Source of the DNA: 79-D21 sp964521575
GTDB lineage: Bacteria; Synergistota; Synergistia; Synergistales; 79-D21
DNA length: 64,000 bases
Assembly: GCA_964521575.1 (NCBI GenBank)
Contig: CAZFSR010000002.1
Coordinates: 124,001 to 188,000, forward strand
Direction of reading: 5' to 3'
Shown here: positions 33,835-42,811 of the stretch, piece by piece
How positions within the stretch are numbered: the first letter of the stretch is position 1
How the letters are laid out: each line of letters starts with the position of its first letter
Program-made: the position numbers and the translations under genes
The notes under the pieces: model-generated
What the model was told of the DNA's origin: nothing
Databases searched by the model: none
The model's input: the letters and a program-made list of their open reading frames with translations, nothing else

Positions 33835-36114
33835 GTGATCCCGACCGTGCTCCGCAAACCCCGGAAAACCGTCAAGGAACTGCTGCAGTGGATCGATTCC
33901 CGTCCCGGGGAGGTCGCCGTCTGGCGGACCTTCCCGCCCCAGGAACCCCGGTTCGGCAAGTGGCCTGCGCTGGATGCCAGGCTGACGAACGCCCTGGCCC
34001 TGCGGGGCATCGAGCGCCCCTACCTCCACCAGGCCGAGGCGATCGGCGCCGCCATGGAAGGGAAAAACGTCGTCGTCGTCACGCCCACGGCCAGCGGCAA
34101 AACCGCCTGCTACAACGTCCCGGTGGTGCAGTCCATCCTGGACAATCCCTCTTCCCGGGCCCTCTACCTCTTCCCCACCAAGGCCCTGAGCCAGGACCAG
34201 CTGGCGGAACTTTACGCCCTGGTGGAAGCGGTGGAGGCGGACATCGCCTGCTTCACCTACGACGGGGACACCGCCCCCAGCGCCCGCACCAAAATCCGCA
34301 CGGCTGGGCACATCGTGATCACGAACCCCGACATGCTCCACACGGGCATCCTGCCCCACCACACCAAGTGGGTCAAGCTTTTCGAGAACCTGCGCTATAT
34401 CGTCCTGGACGAGCTTCACGGCTACCGCGGGGTCTTCGGGTCCCACCTGGCCAACGTGATCCGCAGGCTCAAGCGCATCTGCGCCTTTTACGGATCGAAG
34501 CCGACATTCATTTGCTGCTCGGCCACGATCGCGAACCCCCGGGAACTGGCGGAGGCCCTCCTGGAGGAACCGGTCGAGCTCGTCGTGAAAAACGGGGCCC
34601 CCAGGGACGAGAAGCACGTCCTGATCCAGAACCCCCCCCTGGTGAACCGGTCCATGGGCATACGGGGCTCCTCCCTGGACGAAACGGCCGACATCGCCAC
34701 GGAAGCCCTGGCCAACGACATCAGCACGATCGTCTTCACCCGCTCGAGGACGAACGTGGAACTTCTCCTGCACCGTATCCGGAAAAACCTCGAAGCGCGA
34801 TCCCTCCCCTCCGGCCAGGTCGCGGGGTACCGCGGCGGCTACCTCCCGAACGAGCGCCGGGCAATCGAGCGGGGGCTCAGGGATGGCTCCGTCCGCGGCG
34901 TGGTCAGCACCAACGCCCTGGAGCTCGGGATCGACATCGGCTCCCTCGAACTGGCGGTCCTCCACGGCTACCCGGGAAGCATGGCTTCCACCTGGCAGCA
35001 AATGGGACGGGCAGGCAGAAGGCAGGGGACCTCGGCGGCCGTCATGGTGGCCTCATCCTTCGCGCTGGACCAGTTCCTGGCCGCCCAGCCCTCCTACTTC
35101 TTCGATGCCTCCCCCGAGCGGGCCCGAGTGAACCCGGACAACCTCTACATCCTCGTGAACCACGTCAAGTGCGCCGCCTTCGAGCTGCCCTTCAGGGCCA
35201 AAGACCGCTTCGGCAAGGCGGACGTGGCCGAGATCCTGGACTACCTTGAAGAACAGGGCGTCCTCCACCAGGCGGACAACCGTTACCACTGGCAGGCCGA
35301 TTCCTTCCCGGCCGAAGGGTTTTCCCTCCGGAGCGCCACGAGCGAAAATTACGTCATCATCGACGTGTCGGACCCTGCTCGCCATACCGTGGTGGGCGAA
35401 GTCGACCGCCCCAGCGCCCCGATGCTGGTCCACCCCGAGGCCATCTACTTCCACGGGGCCAAGGCCTACCAGGTCCTGGAACTGGATTCCAAGGGCATGC
35501 GGGCCCTCGTCAAGCCGGTGGAGGCAGAATATTACACCGATGCGGACCTGGCCGTCCGGCTCGAGGTCCTGGAGGAGTTCGAAAAGGCCTCTCCCTGGGG
35601 GTGGGGCGAGGTTCTCTTCGCCTCGAGACCGACGGTCTACAAGAAGATTCGCCTTTCCACCCAGGAGAACGTCGGCTACGGCCACATTCACCTGGACGAG
35701 GAACAGATGCACACGACCGGGGCCTGGCTCACACTGCCGGACAGCCTGCCCTGGGGGAACTGGGACAGCGACCGGAAGAGCTCCGCCCTGGCCGGCCTCT
35801 CCCACCTGCTTCGGGCCACCGCCCCCCTCTTCCTGATGTGCGACAGGAGCGACCTGCAGGTCCATGGCATGGTGCGGGATCCCCACTTCGAAAAGCCGAC
35901 CATTTACCTCGCGGACAACTTCCCCGGAGGGGTCGGGCTAGCCGAGGCGGCTTTCTCGCTTCGGAAAGCCCTGCTCGATTCTGCCTGGGAAGCCCTCGTT
36001 TCGTGTCCCTGCGAACGGGGCTGCCCCGCATGCGTCGGCGCCCTCGGAGCGCAGATCGGGTCCAAGGAAGCCACACGGCTTCTTCTTTCCTCCCTGAGGG
36101 GGCCTGGCTCTTGA
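33835..36114 (+). CDS. DEAD/DEAH-box helicase with C-terminal tetracysteine, MrfA (YprA)-like
   Basis: 759 aa SF2 helicase. Walker A PTASGKT (about 85), DELH box in IVLDELHGYRG, SAT motif in CCSATIAN, and motif VI QQMGRAGRRQG. The C-terminus carries CPCERGCPACVG, the zinc-binding four-cysteine cluster of the MrfA/YprA family. The start is GTG 33835, with AGGAGGAAGA before it. The next gene encodes an exonuclease overlapping by four bases, as in the B. subtilis mitomycin-repair pair MrfA-MrfB. Confidence 0.9.
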   Translation: MIPTVLRKPRKTVKELLQWIDSRPGEVAVWRTFPPQEPRFGKWPALDARLTNALALRGIERPYLHQAEAIGAAMEGKNVVVVTPTASGKTACYNVPVVQSILDNPSSRALYLFPTKALSQDQLAELYALVEAVEADIACFTYDGDTAPSARTKIRTAGHIVITNPDMLHTGILPHHTKWVKLFENLRYIVLDELHGYRGVFGSHLANVIRRLKRICAFYGSKPTFICCSATIANPRELAEALLEEPVELVVKNGAPRDEKHVLIQNPPLVNRSMGIRGSSLDETADIATEALANDISTIVFTRSRTNVELLLHRIRKNLEARSLPSGQVAGYRGGYLPNERRAIERGLRDGSVRGVVSTNALELGIDIGSLELAVLHGYPGSMASTWQQMGRAGRRQGTSAAVMVASSFALDQFLAAQPSYFFDASPERARVNPDNLYILVNHVKCAAFELPFRAKDRFGKADVAEILDYLEEQGVLHQADNRYHWQADSFPAEGFSLRSATSENYVIIDVSDPARHTVVGEVDRPSAPMLVHPEAIYFHGAKAYQVLELDSKGMRALVKPVEAEYYTDADLAVRLEVLEEFEKASPWGWGEVLFASRPTVYKKIRLSTQENVGYGHIHLDEEQMHTTGAWLTLPDSLPWGNWDSDRKSSALAGLSHLLRATAPLFLMCDRSDLQVHGMVRDPHFEKPTIYLADNFPGGVGLAEAAFSLRKALLDSAWEALVSCPCERGCPACVGALGAQIGSKEATRLLLSSLRGPGS

Positions 36115-37289
36115 GGGACTCTCTTTCGAAGCTTCGCCGGATGATGGGCGAATCAGCCCCCCCTGCGGCAAAACCCGTGACGGGAAGCGTGTCCAACCTC
36201 CCGTCAGGCGGGGAGTGGATCGAGTCCGGGGTCTACGTTTTCGAGAGTCTCCACCCCCTGGAGGAACCTTTCGGGCATACCGACCTGTCGGCCCTCCCCA
36301 GCGCATCGAGCCGCCTTTCCCCCTGGGGAGCGGCAAGTCCTCCCTGCTTCCTGGACCTGGAGACGACGGGCCTGGCCGGCGGAACGGGAACGTATGCCTT
36401 CCTGGCGGGAATAGGGACCCTCGAGGGAAACGCGGTCCGCGTCAGGCAGCTCTTCCTGGCTACACCCTCGAGGGAGGCGGAATGGCTCGACGCCCTGGAC
36501 CGGTTCGTTCCCCCCGAGGCGGGATTCGTCACCTACAACGGCCGCCGGTTCGACCTTCCGCTCCTGCAGACGAGAGCCATCCTCGCGCGGAAAAGCGCCT
36601 TCCGCCCCGGCAGCCCTCATCTCGACCTTCTCTGGATCGCCCGCTCCCTCTGGAGGTGCCGCCTTCCTTCCTGCCGCCTGGCGGAAGTGGAACGGTCGAT
36701 CCTCGGTGTCCAGAGGGAATCGGAGGATGTTCCGGGCTGGCAGATCCCTTCCCTTTACGCGGACTTCCTCCGGAGCCGCGACGCGGCTCCCCTGGCCGGG
36801 GTCTTTCTTCACAACCGCCTGGATATCCTGTCCCTGGCCGCCCTCAAGGCTCACGTGGGACGCATCGTGGCCGGCGAGGGAAACCAGGGGCAGGAACGAC
36901 TGCTGGCTGGGGACCTTTGGGCATCCAGGGGCGACTCGAAACAGGCAGAAGCCTTCTGGCAAGAGGCCCTCGAAGACCCCGACAGCCGCGGGGAAGCGCT
37001 GCTCAGGCTGGCCTCCCTCGCCAGGCAGTCTAAACAGTGGGGATCGGCCGTCGACCTGTGGGAACAATCCCGCTCGATCTGCCGGCCTTCCCTTTCGGTC
37101 CTGGAGGACCTTGCAAAGACCTACGAGCACCGCCTGCACCGGCTGGAAGATGCCCTGGCCCGGGCGGAAGAGGCCCTGGAAAGACTCGATTCCAAACGTG
37201 CGCTCAAGGGGCAGTCCTGGCCCAGCGAACGCCAGGCCTGGATTCACCGAATTGAACGGCTGAAGAAGAAAATCGAGGCAAAAAAGTGA
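36111..37289 (+). CDS. DnaQ-like 3'-5' exonuclease with TPR-like tail, MrfB (YprB)-like
   Basis: About 392 aa from TTG 36111 (TTGA overlap with the helicase stop; GAGGGGG eight bases upstream). The RNase-H-like domain (about 75-255) has CFLDLETTGLAGG (Asp, Glu), FVTYNGRRFDLPLL (Asp) and FLHNRLDILSLAAL (last His/Asp), so the four acidic catalytic residues look present. The C-terminal 130 residues are helical repeats (ARQSKQWGSAVDLWEQSRSI..). The domain order matches MrfB. It most likely acts with the helicase in DNA-damage excision. Confidence 0.88.
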   Translation: MRDSLSKLRRMMGESAPPAAKPVTGSVSNLPSGGEWIESGVYVFESLHPLEEPFGHTDLSALPSASSRLSPWGAASPPCFLDLETTGLAGGTGTYAFLAGIGTLEGNAVRVRQLFLATPSREAEWLDALDRFVPPEAGFVTYNGRRFDLPLLQTRAILARKSAFRPGSPHLDLLWIARSLWRCRLPSCRLAEVERSILGVQRESEDVPGWQIPSLYADFLRSRDAAPLAGVFLHNRLDILSLAALKAHVGRIVAGEGNQGQERLLAGDLWASRGDSKQAEAFWQEALEDPDSRGEALLRLASLARQSKQWGSAVDLWEQSRSICRPSLSVLEDLAKTYEHRLHRLEDALARAEEALERLDSKRALKGQSWPSERQAWIHRIERLKKKIEAKK

Positions 37290-37371
37290 AATTTTAAGTA
37301 AAATGGAGAGGGGAAATAGGAGACACCTGGATGGCGAGCTTTCTCGCCTTCGCGAAAAGGAGGGGCTGACC

Positions 37372-38754
37372 ATGGACATACCGGCTCACATCTTCAGGGA
37401 ATACGACATTCGCGGCCTGGCGGAAGAAGAGTTGACCACGAAAAACGTCCGGGCCATCGGTCATGCCTTCGGGACAATCCTGAAGGAAAACGGCGTGAAA
37501 CTCACCACCGTCGGCGGCGACGTGAGGGCCTCGTCACCCCGGATCATGGCGGACATCGCCTGGGGACTCAACGCCGCGGGGCTAGACGTGATCGACCTTG
37601 GAACCGTCATGACGCCGACCTTCTACTTCAGCCTCTACTCCGAGGGAGTGGGCGGCGGGGTCATGGTGACGGGGAGCCACAACCCCAAGGAGTTCAACGG
37701 GCTCAAGCTGGCCCTCGGCAAGGCCACCCTTTACGGAGAAGAGATCCAGGCCGTCCTCTCCCTCATCAGGAAGAACGCCTTCCACACGGCGGAACGGCCC
37801 GGCGGGCTGGAACACCGAGACATGAAGCCCGCCTACCTGGACATGCTGGGAGAACGCCTGGCCCTGGGGCCCCGCCGCCTCAAGGTCGTCGCGGACGCCG
37901 GCAACGGAACCGCCTCGCTCTTCATCGAGCCGTTCCTCAGGCGACTGGGCGTCGACTACACGCTGCTGTTCGCCACACCGGACGGACGGTTCCCGAACCA
38001 TCACCCCGACCCGGTGAAGCGCGAAAACCTCGTGGACCTGATCCGGACGGTCCGGGAAACGGGAGCGGACCTCGGTTTCGGGTTCGACGGCGACGCCGAC
38101 CGGCTCGGCGTGGTCGACGAGAAAGGCGAGGTCATCTGGGGGGACATCCTCATGGCCCTCTACTGGCAGGAAATCCTGCCCAAACACCCGGGCGCGGAAG
38201 CCATCGTCGAGGTGAAATCCTCCCAGGCCCTCGTGGACGAGATCAAGCGCCTGGGCGGAAAGCCCGTCTTCTGGAAGGCGGGGCACTCGCTCATCAAGGC
38301 CAAGATGCGGGAGCTGAACGCCCTTTTCGCTGGGGAAGTGTCCGGTCACATGTTCTTCGCCGACGAGTTCTTCGGGTTCGACGATTCGTTCTATGCCGCG
38401 GGACGCCTTCTGCGCATCCTTTCCAACACGGACAAGTCGCTGTCCGAGCTCGTGGCGCCCCTGCCGCACTACTTCAGCACCGCTGAAACCCGCATCGCCT
38501 GCCCGGACGAGATCAAGTTCGGGGTCATCGACTCGGTCCGGGAGGAAGCCCTGAAGGAGTACGAAGCCATCACCGTGGACGGCGTCCGGATCCTCTACCC
38601 CGAGGGGTGGGGCCTGGTGCGGGCAAGCAACACGCAGCCCGTGATCGTCGCCCGTGCTGAGGGACGAACGCCCGAAGCGCTTGAACACAACGCGGCCGAC
38701 CTCAAGGCACGGATCATGGCCGCCGGGGTCGCGGAATTCGACTGGGAGTTCTAG
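37372..38754 (+). CDS. Phosphomannomutase/phosphoglucomutase
   Basis: 460 aa alpha-D-phosphohexomutase. Four domains visible: N-terminal FREYDIRG, phosphoserine loop MVTGSHNPKEFNG, metal loop GFDGDADRLGV, sugar-binding GEVSGHMFFADEF and the phosphate-binding end GLVRASNTQPVIV. The Glu-Ser-type loop GEVSGH is seen in PMM/PGM enzymes using mannose and glucose phosphates. The start is ATG 37372 after AAAAGGAGG. It likely supplies sugar-1-phosphates for the envelope. Confidence 0.93.
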   Translation: MDIPAHIFREYDIRGLAEEELTTKNVRAIGHAFGTILKENGVKLTTVGGDVRASSPRIMADIAWGLNAAGLDVIDLGTVMTPTFYFSLYSEGVGGGVMVTGSHNPKEFNGLKLALGKATLYGEEIQAVLSLIRKNAFHTAERPGGLEHRDMKPAYLDMLGERLALGPRRLKVVADAGNGTASLFIEPFLRRLGVDYTLLFATPDGRFPNHHPDPVKRENLVDLIRTVRETGADLGFGFDGDADRLGVVDEKGEVIWGDILMALYWQEILPKHPGAEAIVEVKSSQALVDEIKRLGGKPVFWKAGHSLIKAKMRELNALFAGEVSGHMFFADEFFGFDDSFYAAGRLLRILSNTDKSLSELVAPLPHYFSTAETRIACPDEIKFGVIDSVREEALKEYEAITVDGVRILYPEGWGLVRASNTQPVIVARAEGRTPEALEHNAADLKARIMAAGVAEFDWEF

Positions 38755-38756
38755 CC

Positions 38757-39503
38757 ATGACGCGGATCGTCGCCTTTAACGGAAGCCCGAAGGGGAGAAA
38801 GAGCCGTACCCAGATGCTAGTCGAGGCCTTCCTGGAAGGGGCCCGCTCGGCCGGGGCCGATACGGAGACGGTCTTCCTGGCCGAAAAATCGATCCTGCCC
38901 TGCGACGAGTGCATGAGCTGCCGCATCCCCGGCAGCGGGGGCGAATGCCCCCGGGACGACGACGGGCAAGCCCTTCTCGAAAAGGCCCTGGATTCCGACT
39001 ACGTCCTTTTTGCGACCCCCTTGATCATGGACTCGATGTCCGGCATCCTGAAGACTTTCCTCGAACGGTGGCTCCCTCTCGTCGATTCGCGTTTCCAGGC
39101 ACGACACGGCCAGGGCACCCTTCCGGCCCGCGCCGTGAGGGTGCCTGACTGGATCATCCTTTCCACCTGCAGCTTTCCCGAACAGTTCCACTTCCAGGCC
39201 ATGAGCACGCTCTTCCGCGACCTGTCCCGGACGTTCGGCAACCGCATCGCGGCCGAGATCTACCGCGGGGAGGCTGACCTTTTCGGACGCCTCGGGGAAA
39301 TGGCTCACCTCGATGTCCTTGAGCGGTACCTGGACTTCCTGAGGTCGGCGGGACACGAGATCGTGAGGAACGGTTCACTCACTCCCGACACAGCGGAGGC
39401 TCTCGATCGGCCGCTCATCCCGTTCGATCGGTACGTCGCGGAGGGAAACGCCGCCTGGGACCGGATCCTGGAAGGCACCTGCAGGATCGACGAACACCCC
39501 TGA
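38757..39503 (+). CDS. NADPH-dependent FMN reductase-like iron-sulfur flavoprotein
   Basis: 248 aa. Flavodoxin-fold FMN site: FNGSPKGRKSRTQMLVEAF, and FATPLIMDSMSGILKTFLER. The cysteine pattern C-x2-C-x2-C-x8-C (PCDECMSCRIPGSGGECP) resembles the compact 4Fe-4S motif of archaeal/anaerobe iron-sulfur flavoproteins. A C-terminal extension of about 60 residues (from HLDVLERYL) is present. It follows the mutase by two bases and ends at a terminator. Probably an electron-transfer or oxygen-defence protein. Confidence 0.85.
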   Translation: MTRIVAFNGSPKGRKSRTQMLVEAFLEGARSAGADTETVFLAEKSILPCDECMSCRIPGSGGECPRDDDGQALLEKALDSDYVLFATPLIMDSMSGILKTFLERWLPLVDSRFQARHGQGTLPARAVRVPDWIILSTCSFPEQFHFQAMSTLFRDLSRTFGNRIAAEIYRGEADLFGRLGEMAHLDVLERYLDFLRSAGHEIVRNGSLTPDTAEALDRPLIPFDRYVAEGNAAWDRILEGTCRIDEHP

Positions 39504-39510
39504 TCCGGAC

Positions 39511-39534
39511 GGGAGGCCCCGAAAGGGGCCTCCC
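39511..39534 (+). terminator. Rho-independent-like terminator
   Basis: Ten-bp stem GGGAGGCCCC/GGGGCCTCCC with a GAAA tetraloop right after the flavoprotein gene; the T-tract is poor. A TATACT follows at 39544, which may be the -10 of the next gene. Confidence 0.7.
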
Positions 39535-39582
39535 GCTTCATGGTATACTTGTTCCCGCGATTCCAGGATCGGGGGATTTTTT

Positions 39583-40467
39583 ATGACCGCAGCCCGGACA
39601 AGGATCCTGATTGCCGATGCCGCCATGCTGGCCGTGGCCGCCCTGTGGGGTGTGGGCTACCCGGTCAGCGATGCGCTGCTGAACAGGATCGGCCCGCTCT
39701 GGCTGCTGGCTTTCCGGTTTTCCGCAACCTCCCTGATGCTCCTGGTCCTTTTCGCCAAACGACTGAAACGCCTTGACCGGAAACAGTTCATCCAGGCTTC
39801 GGGCGTCGGCCTGGTCCTGGCTGTCACCTATCTCCTCCACATCTACGGCCTGGTTTACACCACCGGGGGGAAACAGGCTTTCATCGTCGGGACAAACGTC
39901 GTCATGGTCCCCTTCCTGATGGCCCTGCTCTACCGCAAGTGGCCGGGCTGGATGGCGACATCGGCTGCTGCCGTGACGACGGCAGGCCTCCTGGTCATGG
40001 CGTTTTCCCCGAACATGGCCCTGAATTTCGGCGACGCCCTCTCCCTTGTCCTCGCCCTGCTCGTCGCGATCCAGGTGATCCTTGTCGGCTACTGCGCCCG
40101 GCGAATGGATCCCATCGCCCTCGCCTCCGTCCAGATGCTGGTCACTTGCGCACTGCTCCTGCCCCTGGCGGTCTTTTTTGAACCCCTTCCCACCGCTCAG
40201 GCCCTCAGCGGCGCCTGGAAAGGGATCCTCTTCCTCGCAGCAGGCCCCACGGTGTTCGCCTTCGTGGTCCAGAGCATGGCCCAGAAATACGCGCCGGAAA
40301 CCCATGCCGCGATCCTGCTCGCCATGGAAAGCCCGTTCGGGTACCTCGTCTCGATCTCCATGGGGCTGGACACCTGGAGCCTGCAGTTCGCAGCCGGAGG
40401 AGTCCTGATCCTGGCGGGAGTCTTCCTCGCCGAATGGGAGACCTTCCGGGGCCGGGGGGGAGCCTGA
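39583..40467 (+). CDS. EamA (DMT) family transporter
   Basis: 294 aa with ten predicted membrane helices in two EamA repeats; first repeat begins MLAVAALWGVGYPVSDALL, second VLALLVAIQVILVGYC. Typical RhaT/YdcZ-like drug/metabolite exporter, likely for amino acids or related metabolites. Ribosome site GGGGGA six bases upstream. The next gene begins two bases after its stop. One of three EamA genes in the window. Confidence 0.9.
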   Translation: MTAARTRILIADAAMLAVAALWGVGYPVSDALLNRIGPLWLLAFRFSATSLMLLVLFAKRLKRLDRKQFIQASGVGLVLAVTYLLHIYGLVYTTGGKQAFIVGTNVVMVPFLMALLYRKWPGWMATSAAAVTTAGLLVMAFSPNMALNFGDALSLVLALLVAIQVILVGYCARRMDPIALASVQMLVTCALLLPLAVFFEPLPTAQALSGAWKGILFLAAGPTVFAFVVQSMAQKYAPETHAAILLAMESPFGYLVSISMGLDTWSLQFAAGGVLILAGVFLAEWETFRGRGGA

Positions 40468-40468
40468 G

Positions 40469-41629
40469 TTGACGGGATTTGCCAGGTTCTTTGCGATCGC
40501 CCTCGGGATCTACACCCTTGTGAACGCCTATCTGCTCCGGAGGGTCTTCCAGGGGTTGGCCGGCCTTGGCCCCAGGGGAACCGCCGCGGGTATCCTGCTC
40601 CTCCTCTGGGCGCTGTCCTACCCGCTCGGCCGAATCGCCGAGCGGACCCTCCCGTGGACCGGTTTTTCCAGGGGAATGGTCGCCGTCGGCTCGGTCTACC
40701 TGGGGGTCATGGCCACCGCCCTTTTCCTTTTCCTGGCTGCGGACCTTGCCCTTGCGGCGGGCCGTCTCTGCCCCTCCGTCCCCTTTTTCGGCCTCCGCGG
40801 CGCGGCGCCCCCCGGCCTCAGGCGAAACATCCTGGCGGTGGTCTCGATCCTGACGGTTCTGATCGTGGCCGCCGGGACCCTGAACTCGCTCTTTCCCAGG
40901 GTTAGGACCGCTTCCGTCCAGATGCAGGGATGGCGGGGCCCTGCCTTGCGGGTGGTCCTCTTTTCCGATCTTCACATGGGCCCGATCGTGGGAAACGGGC
41001 GGGTCCGGTCGCTGGTCGACAAGGTCAATTCGCTCTCCCCGGATATCGTCCTTCTCGTGGGGGACATCGTCGACGAGGATGTCTCGCGGCTCACAGAGGA
41101 GCGTATGGCCGAGGCTCTCAGGGAACTGAAGCCCCGCTTGGGCAGCTTCGCGGTGACGGGCAACCACGAGTATTACGCCGGGGAAAGCGAAGCGGTATCC
41201 TATCTGGAGAGCGCGGGGATCCGGGTTCTGCGGGACGAAGCCGTGATCCTGGAAAACCGGCTTGTCCTGGTCGGGCGAAAGGACCGGACGGCGAGCCGAT
41301 TCGGGGAAAAACGCCTAACCCTGGACGAAATCCTGCGGAAAACCCGAAGGGACCTGCCGGTCCTGGTCATGGATCACCAGCCGGTTAACCTGGCCGAAGC
41401 CGAATCGGCCCTTGTGGATTTGCAGGTGTCGGGACACACGCACAACGGCCAACTCTTCCCCTTCAACCTGGTGACCTCCCGGATCCACGAAATCAGCCGG
41501 GGATGGGGAACCCGCGGGAAAACGCGTTTTCTCGTATCGAGCGGGGTCGGGACCTGGGGCCCCCCCATGCGGACGAGTGCGGCTCCCGAGATTTGGGTGT
41601 TGACCCTGGAATCCGGGGCAAACCCCTGA
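40469..41629 (+). CDS. Membrane-anchored metallophosphoesterase
   Basis: 386 aa from TTG 40469 (GGGGGGA seven bases before). Four N-terminal hydrophobic helices (about 1-140) precede a calcineurin-like phosphoesterase domain with all metal motifs: FSDLHMG, LVGDIVDED, VTGNHEYY, MDHQP and SGHTHNGQ. This is the YkuE/YaeI-like membrane phosphoesterase plan. The substrate could be lipid-linked phosphate or a nucleotide. Coupled to the upstream EamA gene. Confidence 0.9.
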   Translation: MTGFARFFAIALGIYTLVNAYLLRRVFQGLAGLGPRGTAAGILLLLWALSYPLGRIAERTLPWTGFSRGMVAVGSVYLGVMATALFLFLAADLALAAGRLCPSVPFFGLRGAAPPGLRRNILAVVSILTVLIVAAGTLNSLFPRVRTASVQMQGWRGPALRVVLFSDLHMGPIVGNGRVRSLVDKVNSLSPDIVLLVGDIVDEDVSRLTEERMAEALRELKPRLGSFAVTGNHEYYAGESEAVSYLESAGIRVLRDEAVILENRLVLVGRKDRTASRFGEKRLTLDEILRKTRRDLPVLVMDHQPVNLAEAESALVDLQVSGHTHNGQLFPFNLVTSRIHEISRGWGTRGKTRFLVSSGVGTWGPPMRTSAAPEIWVLTLESGANP

Positions 41630-41660
41630 TCCGATAAATGCATGGAAGGGAGGGCTTAGC

Positions 41661-41867
41661 ATGGAAAACCTGGTTGCCCTGTTCCGGCTTTCCGGGGCCG
41701 CCGCCGTTTTCTTTCTTCTCACTGCCGCCGCAAGCGGGTTCTGGGGGGCAAGGCTCCGTAAAGCGATGTCGCCGCAAATGGTGATGAAACTCCATAGGGG
41801 GCTCGGCATCGCCGGGGTTCTATCGGGAATGATCCACGGGCTGATCTACTGGCTCTTCCTCCGGTAG
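41661..41867 (+). CDS. Small two-helix membrane protein with paired histidines, 68 aa
   Basis: Two hydrophobic helices (LSGAAAVFFLLTAAASGFWG and LGIAGVLSGMIHGLIYWLFL). KLHRGLGIAGVLSGMIHG places two His about 14 residues apart across a helix, the spacing of heme-b ligands in ferric-reductase-like membrane domains. Too short to be a full cytochrome, so a fragment-like microprotein or unrelated. GGGAGGG six bases before ATG supports translation. Not assigned. Confidence 0.72.
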   Translation: MENLVALFRLSGAAAVFFLLTAAASGFWGARLRKAMSPQMVMKLHRGLGIAGVLSGMIHGLIYWLFLR

Positions 41868-41880
41868 GCGGGCCTCTGCC

Positions 41881-42753
41881 ATGAGGAAAGGCCCCCTCGT
41901 CCTTCTCTCTTTTCTTTCCATCCTCGCCTTCTGGGGTTCGGGTTTCCTCGCCATCCGGGTGGGGTTGGAGGGATTTCCTCCCCTTTTCTTCATGGCCGGC
42001 CGCTTCCTGATCGCGGGGACCCTTCTTCTCGCCTTGCTCGCCGCCAGGGGAACCCCTCTTCCGACGGCTAGCCAATGGCCCTCCGTCTGCCTCGAGGCCC
42101 TGCTCCTCATGGTTGGCGGGGGAGGGGGGGTTGCCTGTGCCCAGCTCTCGGTGGGTTCGGGGATTGCCGCGGTGGGCATCGCCACGGTTCCCATCTGGGT
42201 TTCCCTTTTCGCGGGCCTTTTCGGCCAATGGCCAGGCCGCCTCGAGTGGTCGGGCATCGCCCTGGGCTTTACCGGCGTCCTGCTCCTGGGCTTGCAAGGG
42301 AGCCTGAGGGCCGATCCGCGCGGAGCGCTGCTCCTCCTGGTGAGTTCCCTGACCTGGGCCCTGGGCTCCGTCCTGAGCCGGAGGCTGTCCCTCCCGCGCG
42401 GGGCCATGGCGGCCGCCTCCGAGATGACAGTCGGCGGCCTCATGCTGCTGGCCCTGGGCATTCTCGCCGGGGAACGGTTTCAGGGGGTGCCTCCGTTCAG
42501 GCCGGTCCTCGCCCTTCTCTATTTCTCCCTCGCCGGTTCGCTCGTGGCGTTCAGCGCCTACATCTACCTCCTGCAGAACGTCCGGCCGGCCCTGGCCACA
42601 AGCTACACCTACATCAACCCGGCCATCGCCCTGGGCCTGGGGATGCTGTTTGCCGGGGAGCGCATCGACCGAACCGAAGTTGCGGCCGTCGCCTGCATTC
42701 TTTGCGGAGTCGCCGTGATCGTCCTCGGCAACCGCAGATCGGGGTCGGCATGA
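41881..42753 (+). CDS. EamA (DMT) family transporter
   Basis: 290 aa, ten helices in two EamA repeats: LAFWGSGFLAIRVGLEGFPPLFFMAGRFL at the start, and SLTWALGSVLSRRLSLPRG opening the second. ATYTYINP-like end (LATSYTYINPAIALGLGMLFAGER) is typical of amino-acid metabolite exporters (YedA/RhtA type). It starts 13 bases after the 68-aa gene. Substrate unknown. Confidence 0.9.
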   Translation: MRKGPLVLLSFLSILAFWGSGFLAIRVGLEGFPPLFFMAGRFLIAGTLLLALLAARGTPLPTASQWPSVCLEALLLMVGGGGGVACAQLSVGSGIAAVGIATVPIWVSLFAGLFGQWPGRLEWSGIALGFTGVLLLGLQGSLRADPRGALLLLVSSLTWALGSVLSRRLSLPRGAMAAASEMTVGGLMLLALGILAGERFQGVPPFRPVLALLYFSLAGSLVAFSAYIYLLQNVRPALATSYTYINPAIALGLGMLFAGERIDRTEVAAVACILCGVAVIVLGNRRSGSA

Positions 42754-42811
42754 AAGCCCGGCTTGGGGCATAATGGGAATGCGGCATGAATGACGGAAGG
42801 AGAGATCGCTT

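Noticed and set aside
33888..35249. 453-codon frame inside the MrfA-like helicase gene
   Set aside because: Arg/Pro-rich out-of-phase translation; no motifs.
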